Below, piece by piece: positions 34,649 to 42,474 of a stretch of DNA of 64,000 nt. Each line of letters starts with the position of its first letter. The stretch's first letter is position 1. The stretch lies in contig CAMVCB010000004.1 in NCBI GenBank assembly GCA_947165895.1, positions 186,001 through 250,000 of the forward strand, given 5' to 3'. Position numbers and translations under genes: made by a program. The notes under the pieces were generated by a model. The model did not search any database, was not told where the DNA came from, and was given only the letters and a program-made list of their open reading frames with translations. Source of the DNA: an uncultured Treponema sp. Lineage in GTDB: Bacteria; Spirochaetota; Spirochaetia; Treponematales; Treponemataceae.

Positions 34649-35596
34649 TTATAGCATGAAATCCCTTTTTATCTGAAGAAAATCCTGCAGGCGTTCCATC
34701 AGAATAAAAAGATTTGCCCGGTCTTCGAACTCGGCCCGGCTTTGAGGAAGCGGGAGAGTTTTCATTTTATTGCTGATGAGGGCCAGTTCTTCCAGAAGGG
34801 ATTTTACGTCGTTGTCCTTGTGATATTCAGCGGAGACTTTTTCCAGAAAATCGGAAAGAAAGCTGGCGGTGGAAGGAACGCTGCGGATTTTGCTTGCGGC
34901 CTTGAACATTTCGTAAAGGATTTTTGTCTGATTTTCCCGCATTTCCAGGTAGCGGCTGTCGAAGGTATCTTTGTGTGAAAACTGATTGTTGAAGTTTTCT
35001 TCGGCCTGTTTTTTGGCGGTGAAGATGCTTTGATTAAGAGATGTAAAGCAGCTGCCGTCGTAATCTGGCAGGGCGGGATTTTTTATGCGGGCTGCCATCC
35101 TTGCAAGAACAAGTTTTATCTGATTGTCAGTTTTTGATTTTAATTCTTCTATATAATTAGTCTTTTTGTGAAGAAAGATATTTACAAGAATTCCAAAGCC
35201 TACGCCAAGAAGAAAAAGCAGAATCTCATTTGTGACCTCTGTGATGCCGGTTTTCCCAAAGGAAAGAAAGTGTGAAATCAGCACGGAATCCATGGCCATT
35301 GCGGAAATCCATTTTTGCCACTGACAGACAAGAATAAAAATCACAAGATAAAGAAAGAATACCGGCAGAGTGAAGCCAAGAAGATTAAAAAGCGTGATTG
35401 AAATCAGGAGGGCTGCGGCGAAGGCAAGAAGTCGCGCGAGGGCTGTACGGAGCGTCTCCTTCTTTGTAGGCTGCACCGAAAGAATCGCCACAATTCCTGC
35501 CGAGACTGCAAAATCCAGCCCCATTGTCTGAGCAAACAAAACCGCAAGTATTGCTGCAACCGAAATCTTTACTGTGTTTATCAAAATAGATTTCAT
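34649..35596 (-). CDS. Aromatic-acid-exporter-family (ArAE/FUSC-like) protein
   Basis: A 315-residue protein with an N-terminal membrane half (about six helices, residues 5-140; IKISVAAILAVLFAQTMGL, VSAGIVAILSVQPTKKETLR) and a cytosolic helical half from about 150. This matches the aromatic acid exporter family with its C-terminal domain. Substrate is unknown. TATAAT (35608-35603) lies 6 nt before the ATG and no Shine-Dalgarno is seen, another leaderless layout. Confidence 0.82.
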   Translation of the reverse strand: MKSILINTVKISVAAILAVLFAQTMGLDFAVSAGIVAILSVQPTKKETLRTALARLLAFAAALLISITLFNLLGFTLPVFFLYLVIFILVCQWQKWISAMAMDSVLISHFLSFGKTGITEVTNEILLFLLGVGFGILVNIFLHKKTNYIEELKSKTDNQIKLVLARMAARIKNPALPDYDGSCFTSLNQSIFTAKKQAEENFNNQFSHKDTFDSRYLEMRENQTKILYEMFKAASKIRSVPSTASFLSDFLEKVSAEYHKDNDVKSLLEELALISNKMKTLPLPQSRAEFEDRANLFILMERLQDFLQIKRDFML

Positions 35597-35648
35597 GAGG
35601 AAATTATAACATGGAAAAGTGGGGATGGAGATATGATTTTTTTAGAAA

Positions 35649-36044
35649 CTAGATTGAAAGATTGTAATAATTTTGTAATGCCACTTTCGTATCTGAACTG
35701 GCTGTGTCTGCGATGAAATCCAGCGTCTCTTTTGAAATTCCATAATATGGAGATGTTTCACGTACAGACAAATCAGAAGTATTTTCTCTTTTTATTATTA
35801 TCATTTCATCAAGTGTAACTTTATAGAAGTTTGCCAGAGTCACAAGATTATCTATGCAGGGAAGAAATTTTTTATCAGGATTCTCCCATGTGTAAATTGA
35901 CTGGGGATTTTCCATTCCAAAGAGATTTTGAATTTGCTTTACAGAAATGTTTCGCTCTAGCCGCAGTTTTTTGAGATTTTGCGATGTAGCCGGAACATCG
36001 ATTTTCGGAGTTGAAAAGCCTGGATTATTATGATTTGTCTGCAT
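35649..36044 (-). CDS. XRE-family HTH regulator
   Basis: A 131-residue protein. Residues about 20-80 form an HTH_3 domain: TSQNLKKLRLERNISVKQIQ, NLFGMENPQSIYTWENPDKK, then CIDNLVTLANFYKVTLDEMI. The C-terminal 45 residues are unassigned. It is divergent from the ORF6N gene (107 bp between), an arrangement typical of phage-like or mobile regulatory modules, and may repress that pair (inference). Confidence 0.82.
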   Translation of the reverse strand: MQTNHNNPGFSTPKIDVPATSQNLKKLRLERNISVKQIQNLFGMENPQSIYTWENPDKKFLPCIDNLVTLANFYKVTLDEMIIIKRENTSDLSVRETSPYYGISKETLDFIADTASSDTKVALQNYYNLSI

Positions 36045-36151
36045 ACTTATAAAAAGATAATAATACTTTTGCTGTTAGACAATAATTTTCTATTTTGTCA
36101 TTAAGTTTCTAACTTAATGTTTTTTGATTCTAAGTAAACTATGATAGAGAT

Positions 36152-36769
36152 ATGGAAAATGAAATTACATCTGTACTTGTTGAAAGTAAAATATTTTTGA
36201 TTCGTGGTAAGCAGGTTATGATTGACCGAGACCTGGCGGAATTGTATGGGGTGGAAACCAGGGCTATTAATCAAGCTGTAAAAAGAAATCTTGAAAGATT
36301 TCCTGAAGAGTTTAGGTTTCAACTTACAAGTGAAGAGTATGAGTTTTTAAGGTCGCAATTTGCAACCTTAAACGAGGATACAAGTTCTTCAAGATCACAA
36401 TCTGTGATCTTGAAGAAAGATTCAGAAAGTATGCGTGGTAAAAATTTAAAATATCTCCCTTACGTCTTCACCGAGCAGGGTGTTGCGATGCTTTCTGCTG
36501 TTCTGCATAGTCCTACGGCAATTCAAGTCAGCATTCGAATTATGGATGCATTTGTAAAGCTTCGGCACTATGTCAATTCTCAGATTGTTAAAACGGATGA
36601 CAAAGCTGAACTTGCAGAAATCAGGCGACTTCTTTTACTTCACATAGACCATTGTGATAAAAAATTTTCCGAACAGGATAAGAAAATCAATCAGATTATA
36701 CAGGTTTTAAATAATCTTATTGAAGAACCGAAATCAAAGAGAAAAATAGGATTTATCAGCGAGGGATAA
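36152..36769 (+). CDS. ORF6N-domain DNA-binding protein
   Basis: A 205-residue protein. Residues about 8-115 are an ORF6N domain, related to KilA-N and found in phage and mobile DNA: IFLIRGKQVMIDRDLAELYG, then AVKRNLERFPEEFRFQLT and YVFTEQGVAMLSAVLHSPTA. A coiled coil closes the C-terminus. Between the halves the gene contains two strong DNA palindromes (36346-36372 and 36385-36417) that encode RSQFATL and RSQSVIL in a Ser-rich insert. The next gene starts 1 nt after the stop and carries a third palindrome. Its DNA target is unknown; the palindromes are candidates. Start ATG lies after GATAGAGAT. Confidence 0.85.
   Translation: MENEITSVLVESKIFLIRGKQVMIDRDLAELYGVETRAINQAVKRNLERFPEEFRFQLTSEEYEFLRSQFATLNEDTSSSRSQSVILKKDSESMRGKNLKYLPYVFTEQGVAMLSAVLHSPTAIQVSIRIMDAFVKLRHYVNSQIVKTDDKAELAEIRRLLLLHIDHCDKKFSEQDKKINQIIQVLNNLIEEPKSKRKIGFISEG
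36346..36372. repeat. Palindrome 1 inside the ORF6N gene
   Basis: A 27-bp inverted repeat with one mismatch. Core AAGGTCGCAAtTTGCAACC (centre 36359). In frame it encodes RSQFAT. It shares its core with palindromes 2 and 3. Confidence 0.85.
36385..36417. repeat. Palindrome 2 inside the ORF6N gene
   Basis: A 33-bp inverted repeat with perfect 15-bp arms (36385-36399 and 36403-36417). Core AGATCACAatcTGTGATCT, centre 36401. In frame it encodes RSQSVI. Confidence 0.9.
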
Positions 36770-36770
36770 T

Positions 36771-37190
36771 ATGGAAAAATCAAACGATACACAAATTTCT
36801 TTTGAAAATGTAATCCTTACTCCTATGGAACGCTGGGTAGATATGGAGTTAGAACTTGAACCTCGTATTATTGAATATCTGAATCAGTTGGCAAAAAAAT
36901 CAAATCAAAGTGTGGATAATGTAGTAAATCACATTCTGGGAGATTGTCTAGCAGAACACTTGGATCTTTCGGATTTGAATGAAGTAAGCCTGAAAAAGGC
37001 GGCTGAAAAAAGTCCTATAATCTTACTTATAAAAGAAGGGAAACCTGTTGCCCGTGTCATAATGCTTAACAGGAAAGATAATAATTATATTTTAGCTTCA
37101 TCGAAAAATCCGGATAAAGAAGATTGTTCTGAAGTTGAACTTGAACCGGTCACAAATTGTGACCGGTTGGAATGTGTAGCTGCTATTTGA
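36771..37190 (+). CDS. Antitoxin-like protein (RHH plus Phd-like segment)
   Basis: A 139-residue protein I cannot place in a named family. Residues about 26-62 resemble a ribbon-helix-helix DNA-binding segment (MELELEPRIIEYLNQLAKKS, NQSVDNVVNHIL), and residues about 75-100 (KKAAEKSPIILLIKEGKPVA) resemble the strand/turn of Phd/YefM antitoxins. No toxin gene adjoins. It lies 1 nt after the ORF6N gene, so the two are co-expressed. A perfect palindrome at 37144-37168 near its 3' end encodes PVTNCDR. It may autoregulate. Confidence 0.7.
   Translation: MEKSNDTQISFENVILTPMERWVDMELELEPRIIEYLNQLAKKSNQSVDNVVNHILGDCLAEHLDLSDLNEVSLKKAAEKSPIILLIKEGKPVARVIMLNRKDNNYILASSKNPDKEDCSEVELEPVTNCDRLECVAAI
37144..37168. 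repeat. Palindrome 3 inside the antitoxin-like gene
   Basis: A 25-bp perfect inverted repeat with 12-bp arms (AACCGGTCACAA and complement, centre A at 37156). The core GGTCACAAaTTGTGACC matches palindromes 1 and 2, but here it is read in a different frame, giving VTNCDR. Confidence 0.9.
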
Positions 37191-37403
37191 ATTACAATTT
37201 CAATACTTTGCTGCAAAAAATACCTAATCCGTGCAAAAAATTACTAATCAAAGGTCTGAAAGTTCCTTCTGCCGCTTCGATTTCTTCTAATCAAAGCAAA
37301 AAAATAAAGAAATTAGCGTGCTCGTCCACGCAATCCCAATTTATAATTAATTAGTACCTTAAAAAAAAAGTTGGTACATAAAAAAACAAATTGGGGGACC
37401 GAT

Positions 37404-38474
37404 ATGAAAAAAATCGTATCATTCATGATGGCTGCTCTTATGCTTTGTGGAGCTGTATTTGCAAAACCTTCTAAAAACAGTGTAAAAGTAGGTGTTGCTA
37501 TGCCAACAAAATCACTTCAGCGCTGGAACCAGGATGGTTCAAACATGAAGAAAGAGCTTGAAAAGGCAGGCTACAAAGTTGACCTTCAGTATGCAAACAA
37601 CGATATCGCTTTGCAGACTCAGCAGATCGAAAACATGATTACAAAGGGAAATCAGATTCTTGTAATCGCTTCTATTGATGGTTCGGCACTTAAAGGTGTT
37701 CTTGATACAGCTAAAAAAGCTGGAATCCAGGTTATTGCTTATGACCGTTTGATTATGAACTCAGACGCAGTTACATACTACGCTACATTCGATAACTACA
37801 AAGTTGGTACTCTCCAGGGTGACTACCTTGTAGACAAGCTCAACCTTAAGAATCGTTCAAAGGCTGATCCAGCTTACATCGAATTCTTCACAGGTTCTCC
37901 AGATGACAACAACATCAACTTCTTCTTCGGAGGAGCTATGGATGTTTTGAAACCTTACCTTGACAATGGTTCTCTGGTTTGCCGTTCGGGACAGACTTCT
38001 AAAGCTCAGTGTGCTACATTGAACTGGTCTACAGAAAAAGCTCAGGCTCGTATGGAAGCTCTTATCGCTTCTCAGGGCTATGGTCCAAACGGAACAAAAC
38101 TTGATGCAGTTTACTCATCAAATGACTCATGTGCAAACGGTATCACAAACGCTCTCGTAGGTGCTGGTTATACAGCTGCTAACTTCCCAATCATTACAGG
38201 TCAGGACTGCGATAAACCATCTGTAAAGAACATGATTGCAGGAACTCAGGCTATGTCTGTATTCAAGGATACACGTACACTTGCTTCACAGGTTGTAAAA
38301 ATGGTTGACGCTATTGCTAAGGGATCTGTTCCTCCAATCAATGACCGCCAGACATACGACAACGGAACTGGTGTAATCCCATCATTCCTTTGTGAACCAG
38401 TATTTGGTGACAAATCAAACTACAAAAAACTCCTTATCGATTCTGGATACTACAAAGAAGCTGATCTTCAGTAG
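37404..38474 (+). CDS. Multiple-sugar ABC transporter substrate-binding protein (ChvE-like)
   Basis: A 356-residue exported protein. The signal peptide (MKKIVSFMMAALMLCGAVFA) ends in an AFA cleavage site. The mature part is a type I periplasmic binding fold: VGVAMPTKSLQRWNQDGSNM, IENMITKGNQILVIASIDGS, VIAYDRLIMNSDAVTYYATF and AVYSSNDSCANGITNALVGA, as in ChvE, which binds several monosaccharides. The strongly expressed-looking codon use and the GGGGGACC ribosome-binding site fit an abundant protein. The frame opens at 37371, but ATG 37404 starts the signal peptide. TATAAT at 37342-37347 is a possible -10. A hairpin after the gene separates it from the ATPase. Confidence 0.93.
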   Translation: MKKIVSFMMAALMLCGAVFAKPSKNSVKVGVAMPTKSLQRWNQDGSNMKKELEKAGYKVDLQYANNDIALQTQQIENMITKGNQILVIASIDGSALKGVLDTAKKAGIQVIAYDRLIMNSDAVTYYATFDNYKVGTLQGDYLVDKLNLKNRSKADPAYIEFFTGSPDDNNINFFFGGAMDVLKPYLDNGSLVCRSGQTSKAQCATLNWSTEKAQARMEALIASQGYGPNGTKLDAVYSSNDSCANGITNALVGAGYTAANFPIITGQDCDKPSVKNMIAGTQAMSVFKDTRTLASQVVKMVDAIAKGSVPPINDRQTYDNGTGVIPSFLCEPVFGDKSNYKKLLIDSGYYKEADLQ

Positions 38475-38495
38475 TAACAGTTTTATCTGAAACAG

Positions 38496-38529
38496 CCGCT
38501 CACCCTTTTTTGGGCGGGCGGTTTTTTTT
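38496..38529 (+). terminator. Hairpin with T tract between binding protein and ATPase
   Basis: CCGCTCACCC (38496-38505) pairs with GGGCGGGCGG (38512-38521) with one mismatch and one wobble, followed by eight T. Partial termination here would make the binding protein more abundant than the membrane components. Confidence 0.75.
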
Positions 38530-38554
38530 GAATTAAAAAAAGGAGGACTTCCAA

Positions 38555-40087
38555 TTGGCAAAAACTTTATTGGAAATGAAAAATATTACAAAAAGATTTG
38601 GCCCTGTTGTTGCTCTTGAGGATGTAAATCTTGAGGTAACTGAAGGCGAAATCCACGCTCTTTGTGGTGAAAACGGAGCCGGTAAATCTACCCTTATGAA
38701 TGTTTTGAGTGGTATTTATCAGTACGGCACTTATGAAGGCGATATTATTTACGATGGAAAAACCTGTAAATTTCAGACTATAAAAGACAGTGAAAAAGAA
38801 GGTATTGTAATTATTCACCAGGAACTTGCTCTGGTTCCGCTTCTTTCGATTGCCGAAAATATGTTTTTGGGAAACGAAAGGGGAAAAACTTCTAAAATCA
38901 ACTGGGATGAAACTTTCAAAAAAGCATCGGAACTGCTGGAAATTGTAGGACTTCATGAAAATCCTCACACGCTGATTAAGGATATTGGCGTTGGAAAGCA
39001 GCAGCTGGTAGAAATTGCAAAGGCACTTGGAAAAAAAGTACGCCTTTTGATTCTTGATGAGCCTACGGCATCTCTGAATGATACGGAAGCTAAAAAGCTT
39101 CTGGACCTGCTTTTAAAACTCAAAAAAGAGCAGGGAATGACTTCGATTATTATTTCACACAAGTTAAATGAAATCTCTTATGTTGCAGATAAAATCACCG
39201 TAATTCGTGATGGTACGGTTGTAAAAACTCTGGACAAGGCAAAAGAGTCATTTGACGAAAATACAATTATTGCGGCAATGGTAGGCCGAAGCCTTACCGA
39301 CCGCTTCCCGAAACGAACTCCAAATATCGGAGAAGTTTGTTTTGAGGTAAAAGACTGGTGTGTTGATCATCCTATTTTTGAAGGAATCAAGGTTTGCGAT
39401 AACGTAAGTTTTAATGTCCGCCGCGGTGAGGTAGTCGGAATTTCCGGTCTTATGGGTGCCGGCCGAACTGAACTTGCCATGAGTATTTTTGGCCATTCTT
39501 ATGGTGCAAATATTCACGGAAAGATTTTCCTTGACGGTAAGGAAGTTGAACTTCCGACTGTAAAGAGTGCAATTAAACACGGACTTGCCTATGTTACAGA
39601 AGACCGCAAGGGAAACGGACTTATCCTTACTGAGTCGATTGCAAAAAATACGACATCTGCAAATCTTAAAAAGATTACACCTCGTATTTCCATTGATTTT
39701 GACCTGGAAAAGAAGTTTGCAGAAGAGAAAAAGGTAGAAATGCATACAAAGTGTGCTACCGTAATGGAAAATGTAGGCAACCTTTCGGGTGGTAACCAGC
39801 AGAAGGTTTTGATTGGTAAGTGGCTTTTTGCTGAGCCTAACATTCTGATTCTTGATGAACCGACACGAGGTATTGATGTTGGTGCAAAGTATGAAATTTA
39901 CTGCATCATCAATCAGATGGTAGCGCAGGGAAAATCTGTAATTATGATTTCTTCGGAAATGCCGGAAATTCTTGGTATGAGTGACCGAATTTACGTTATG
40001 AACGAAGGCCGCATAGTTGCAGAAATGCCGGCTTCTGAGGCAACTCAGGAAAAAATCATGACAGAAATCATCAATTCTGGAAAATAA
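38555..40087 (+). CDS. Multiple-sugar ABC transporter ATPase (GguA/MglA-like)
   Basis: A 510-residue double ATPase of the monosaccharide (CUT2) class. The N-terminal domain has Walker A GENGAGKST, a Q-loop and Walker B LLILDEPTASLND; the C-terminal domain has the degenerate Walker A GLMGAGRTE, signature LSGGNQQKVLIGKWL and ILILDEPTRGIDVGAKYEIY. The start is TTG at 38555, placed by AGGAGG 8 nt upstream; no closer ATG fits the family's N-terminus (AKTLLEMKNITKRFGPVVAL). It is in an operon with the binding protein and permease. Confidence 0.93.
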   Translation: MAKTLLEMKNITKRFGPVVALEDVNLEVTEGEIHALCGENGAGKSTLMNVLSGIYQYGTYEGDIIYDGKTCKFQTIKDSEKEGIVIIHQELALVPLLSIAENMFLGNERGKTSKINWDETFKKASELLEIVGLHENPHTLIKDIGVGKQQLVEIAKALGKKVRLLILDEPTASLNDTEAKKLLDLLLKLKKEQGMTSIIISHKLNEISYVADKITVIRDGTVVKTLDKAKESFDENTIIAAMVGRSLTDRFPKRTPNIGEVCFEVKDWCVDHPIFEGIKVCDNVSFNVRRGEVVGISGLMGAGRTELAMSIFGHSYGANIHGKIFLDGKEVELPTVKSAIKHGLAYVTEDRKGNGLILTESIAKNTTSANLKKITPRISIDFDLEKKFAEEKKVEMHTKCATVMENVGNLSGGNQQKVLIGKWLFAEPNILILDEPTRGIDVGAKYEIYCIINQMVAQGKSVIMISSEMPEILGMSDRIYVMNEGRIVAEMPASEATQEKIMTEIINSGK

Positions 40088-40105
40088 AAATTAGTGAGGA
40101 TAAAA

Positions 40106-41353
40106 ATGGGAGAAACCTTAGTTAGAAAAGAGCCTTTCAATCTTCGAAAGGTGTTAAAAGAAAATACAATGCTTCTGGTGCTTGTAGCTGTAATGTTCCT
40201 CTTTGAGGTTCTGATTAGAGCTACAGATAACGGATCGCTTTTTGTTCCTGCCAACGTAAATAACATCATCCTTCAGAACTCTTACGTTCTGATTCTTGCT
40301 GCCGGTATGCTTCTTTGTATTCTTACCGGTGGTAACATTGATTTGTCTGTTGGTTCTGTAATCTGTCTTGTAGGTGCTATTGCCGCAACGCTCATAGTCA
40401 ACCTGCATTGTAATATTTACCTTGCAATTCTTATCAGCCTTGTAATTGGTACTGCAATCGGTGCATGGCACGGTGCTTTTATTGCTTATCTGCATATTCC
40501 GCCTTTTATTACAACTCTTTCAGGTATGCTTTTGTGGCGCGGTGTTGCCCTCATCGTTCTTGACGGTATGACAATTTCACCATTCCCACAGAAATATCTG
40601 AACCTTTTTTCAAGCTATATTCCTGAAGTTTTGATGCCAGAGCTTTCTAAACAGGCTTTGACTGATACAGCCGCAAAAGCTCATCTTCAGGGAATTTCTT
40701 TGAGAGTAACAATGATTGTTGCAATCATCATTTGTGTTGTAATGATTTTGTCTCAGGTTCTTACACGCAAACGTAAGGAACACAAAGGTTATGCAGTTCA
40801 GGGACGCGGAGCTTTCATTGCACGTCTTGTTGTCATCACTGCTGCTATTCTGATTGTTTCATGGCTGCTTGGACATCACCATGGTATTCCTACAGTTTTG
40901 ATTCTGCTTGCAATCGTAATTGCCTGCTACAGCTATTACACACAGCATACAGTTCCAGGCCGTTACCTTTATGCAATCGGTGGTAACGTAAAGGCTGCAA
41001 AGCTTTCTGGTGTAAATACAGATAACGTTATGATGTTTGCCTATACAAACATGGGCTTCCTTTCTGCTGTTGCTGCCCTTGTTTGTATTGCCCGCTTCAA
41101 TTCAGCTGCTCCTACCGCTGGTCAGAGCTATGAAATGGATGCTATCGGTTCCTGCTTTATTGGTGGTGCTTCGGCATATGGTGGAACTGGTACTGTAAGC
41201 GGTGCCGTAATTGGTGCTATCTTTATGGGAGTTTTGAACAACGGTATGTCAATTCTTGGTGTAGATTCTAACTGGCAGCAGGCTGTAAAAGGATTTGTTT
41301 TGCTGCTTGCCGTAATCTTCGACGTTGTTTCTAAACAGCGAAAATCAAGATAA
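40106..41353 (+). CDS. Multiple-sugar ABC transporter permease (GguB-like)
   Basis: A 415-residue permease of the branched (RbsC/XylH/GguB) family with about ten to twelve helices. Landmarks: LAAGMLLCILTGGNIDLSVG, HIPPFITTLSGMLLWRG, YAIGGNVKAAKLSGVN (the ATPase-contact EAA-like loop) and DAIGSCFIGGASAYGGTGTV. It has the long central insertion typical of GguB/XylH. ATG 40106 follows GTGAGGAT; the GTG at 40094 is an alternative. A good terminator follows at 41406-41439. Confidence 0.92.
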   Translation: MGETLVRKEPFNLRKVLKENTMLLVLVAVMFLFEVLIRATDNGSLFVPANVNNIILQNSYVLILAAGMLLCILTGGNIDLSVGSVICLVGAIAATLIVNLHCNIYLAILISLVIGTAIGAWHGAFIAYLHIPPFITTLSGMLLWRGVALIVLDGMTISPFPQKYLNLFSSYIPEVLMPELSKQALTDTAAKAHLQGISLRVTMIVAIIICVVMILSQVLTRKRKEHKGYAVQGRGAFIARLVVITAAILIVSWLLGHHHGIPTVLILLAIVIACYSYYTQHTVPGRYLYAIGGNVKAAKLSGVNTDNVMMFAYTNMGFLSAVAALVCIARFNSAAPTAGQSYEMDAIGSCFIGGASAYGGTGTVSGAVIGAIFMGVLNNGMSILGVDSNWQQAVKGFVLLLAVIFDVVSKQRKSR

Positions 41354-41405
41354 CAGTAATCCACGCTTTATCAGGTAAAAATATATTTAAAAAAAAGGGA
41401 GATTT

Positions 41406-41439
41406 GGGCTGTCCAGATAAGAATGGGCAGCCCTTTTTT
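41406..41439 (+). terminator. Intrinsic terminator of the sugar transporter operon
   Basis: GGGCTGTCC (41406-41414) pairs with GGGCAGCCC (41425-41433) with one wobble; six T follow at 41434-41439. Confidence 0.85.
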
Positions 41440-41453
41440 CTAACGCTAATTTT

Positions 41454-41482
41454 TTTACAAGCCGCATTTTATGGTTTATAAT
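41454..41482 (+). promoter_or_regulatory. Promoter of the sensor operon
   Basis: TTTACA (41454-41459), 17-nt spacer, TATAAT (41477-41482). The start codon follows 11 nt after the -10, so the leader would be only about 4-5 nt. Confidence 0.75.
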
Positions 41483-41493
41483 TTTAAACCTGT

Positions 41494-42474
41494 ATGAAAA
41501 AAAGTTTTGTGCTGAAAATAGGACTTACTTCTCTTCTTTTTATTTCAATTGTAAGTTTCGGACTTTATATCATTTTGCAGTCACAGAATATTGTTTCAAA
41601 AGCCGTTGGACACGGGACTTCAAGTACAGAAAGAAAATATAACATTCTGGTAACTGGAACTTCATCTGTTGAAGCATTTGTCCGTCAGGTTTACCGCGGG
41701 GCTCAGTCTAGGGCGCAAAAATACGACTGTTCAATAGAGCTTTATGTCCCGGAAAATTTTGAAAGTGATATTTCCCTGCAGAAAATTTTTGATTATGCTT
41801 CCTACGTTGAGCCGGACGGCCTCATTGCTTTTATTCCTGAGGGCACTTCAAATGTGACGGCTCCTGTAGACGCCAGCGGAAGAAAAATTCCCCTTGTGAC
41901 CTTTGGACAGTACCTTCCGGAACTTGGGCAGATTTCCTTTATAGGAATAAATTATTCTGAGCTGGGTCAGATTGTAGGAAATGAAATTATTTCTTCTACG
42001 GATGGAAAAGGAAATATCTGTATTTTACACTCTGATTTTCAAAACAATCAGATTTATTCCCTGCTGATGAAGGAGCTTTTAAAACTAACTTCGGCAAGAA
42101 AAAATCTGAATATTGAAAATCTGCACCTGGCAGCGGACAAAAACAATTCAGAGTTTGATTTGTTCCGACAGAATCTTTCAGGGGCTTCTCCTTATGATCT
42201 GCTTGTCTCCCTTTCCGAAGAAAATACAGTTCTTGCGGCCCAGACAATTACGGAATTAAATCAGGCTGTAAAAACTGAAATCATTGGACTTAGCGAGGGT
42301 GCCGAAAGCCGCGCCTACTATGAAAGGGAAATTATTAATGAGCTTATCGTAATTAATTCCCTGGGAATTGGAGCCCGGGCAGTTGAAGAAATTTTTAATT
42401 ACAAAAACTCAGGTCAGGCCAGCAGTTATATCATTGCGGACATAGATATCTTAAAACGCGGACGGCAGAAATGA
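41494..42474 (+). CDS. Membrane-anchored sugar-binding sensor protein
   Basis: A 326-residue protein with an N-terminal membrane anchor (about 7-28, LKIGLTSLLFISIVSFGLYI) and an extracytoplasmic type I periplasmic-binding fold: YNILVTGTSSVEAFVRQVYR, PDGLIAFIPEG, VTFGQYLPELGQISFIGINY. No clear lipobox. It overlaps a LytS/YesM-type kinase by 4 nt and sits downstream of a sugar transporter, the arrangement of the clostridial XylFII-LytS-YesN system in which a binding protein presents the sugar to the kinase. The ligand is probably one of the sugars imported by the upstream transporter (inference). Confidence 0.82.
   Translation: MKKSFVLKIGLTSLLFISIVSFGLYIILQSQNIVSKAVGHGTSSTERKYNILVTGTSSVEAFVRQVYRGAQSRAQKYDCSIELYVPENFESDISLQKIFDYASYVEPDGLIAFIPEGTSNVTAPVDASGRKIPLVTFGQYLPELGQISFIGINYSELGQIVGNEIISSTDGKGNICILHSDFQNNQIYSLLMKELLKLTSARKNLNIENLHLAADKNNSEFDLFRQNLSGASPYDLLVSLSEENTVLAAQTITELNQAVKTEIIGLSEGAESRAYYEREIINELIVINSLGIGARAVEEIFNYKNSGQASSYIIADIDILKRGRQK

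Noticed and set aside
36346..37168. The three palindromes as intrinsic terminators or CRP/FNR sites
   Set aside because: They have no T tract and lie within coding sequence. The half-site order TCACA..TGTGA is inverted compared with the CRP consensus TGTGA-N6-TCACA.
37172..37354. Small ORF after the antitoxin-like gene
   Set aside because: Low-complexity, AT-rich, no ribosome-binding site, and it ends within the likely promoter region of the sugar-binding protein.
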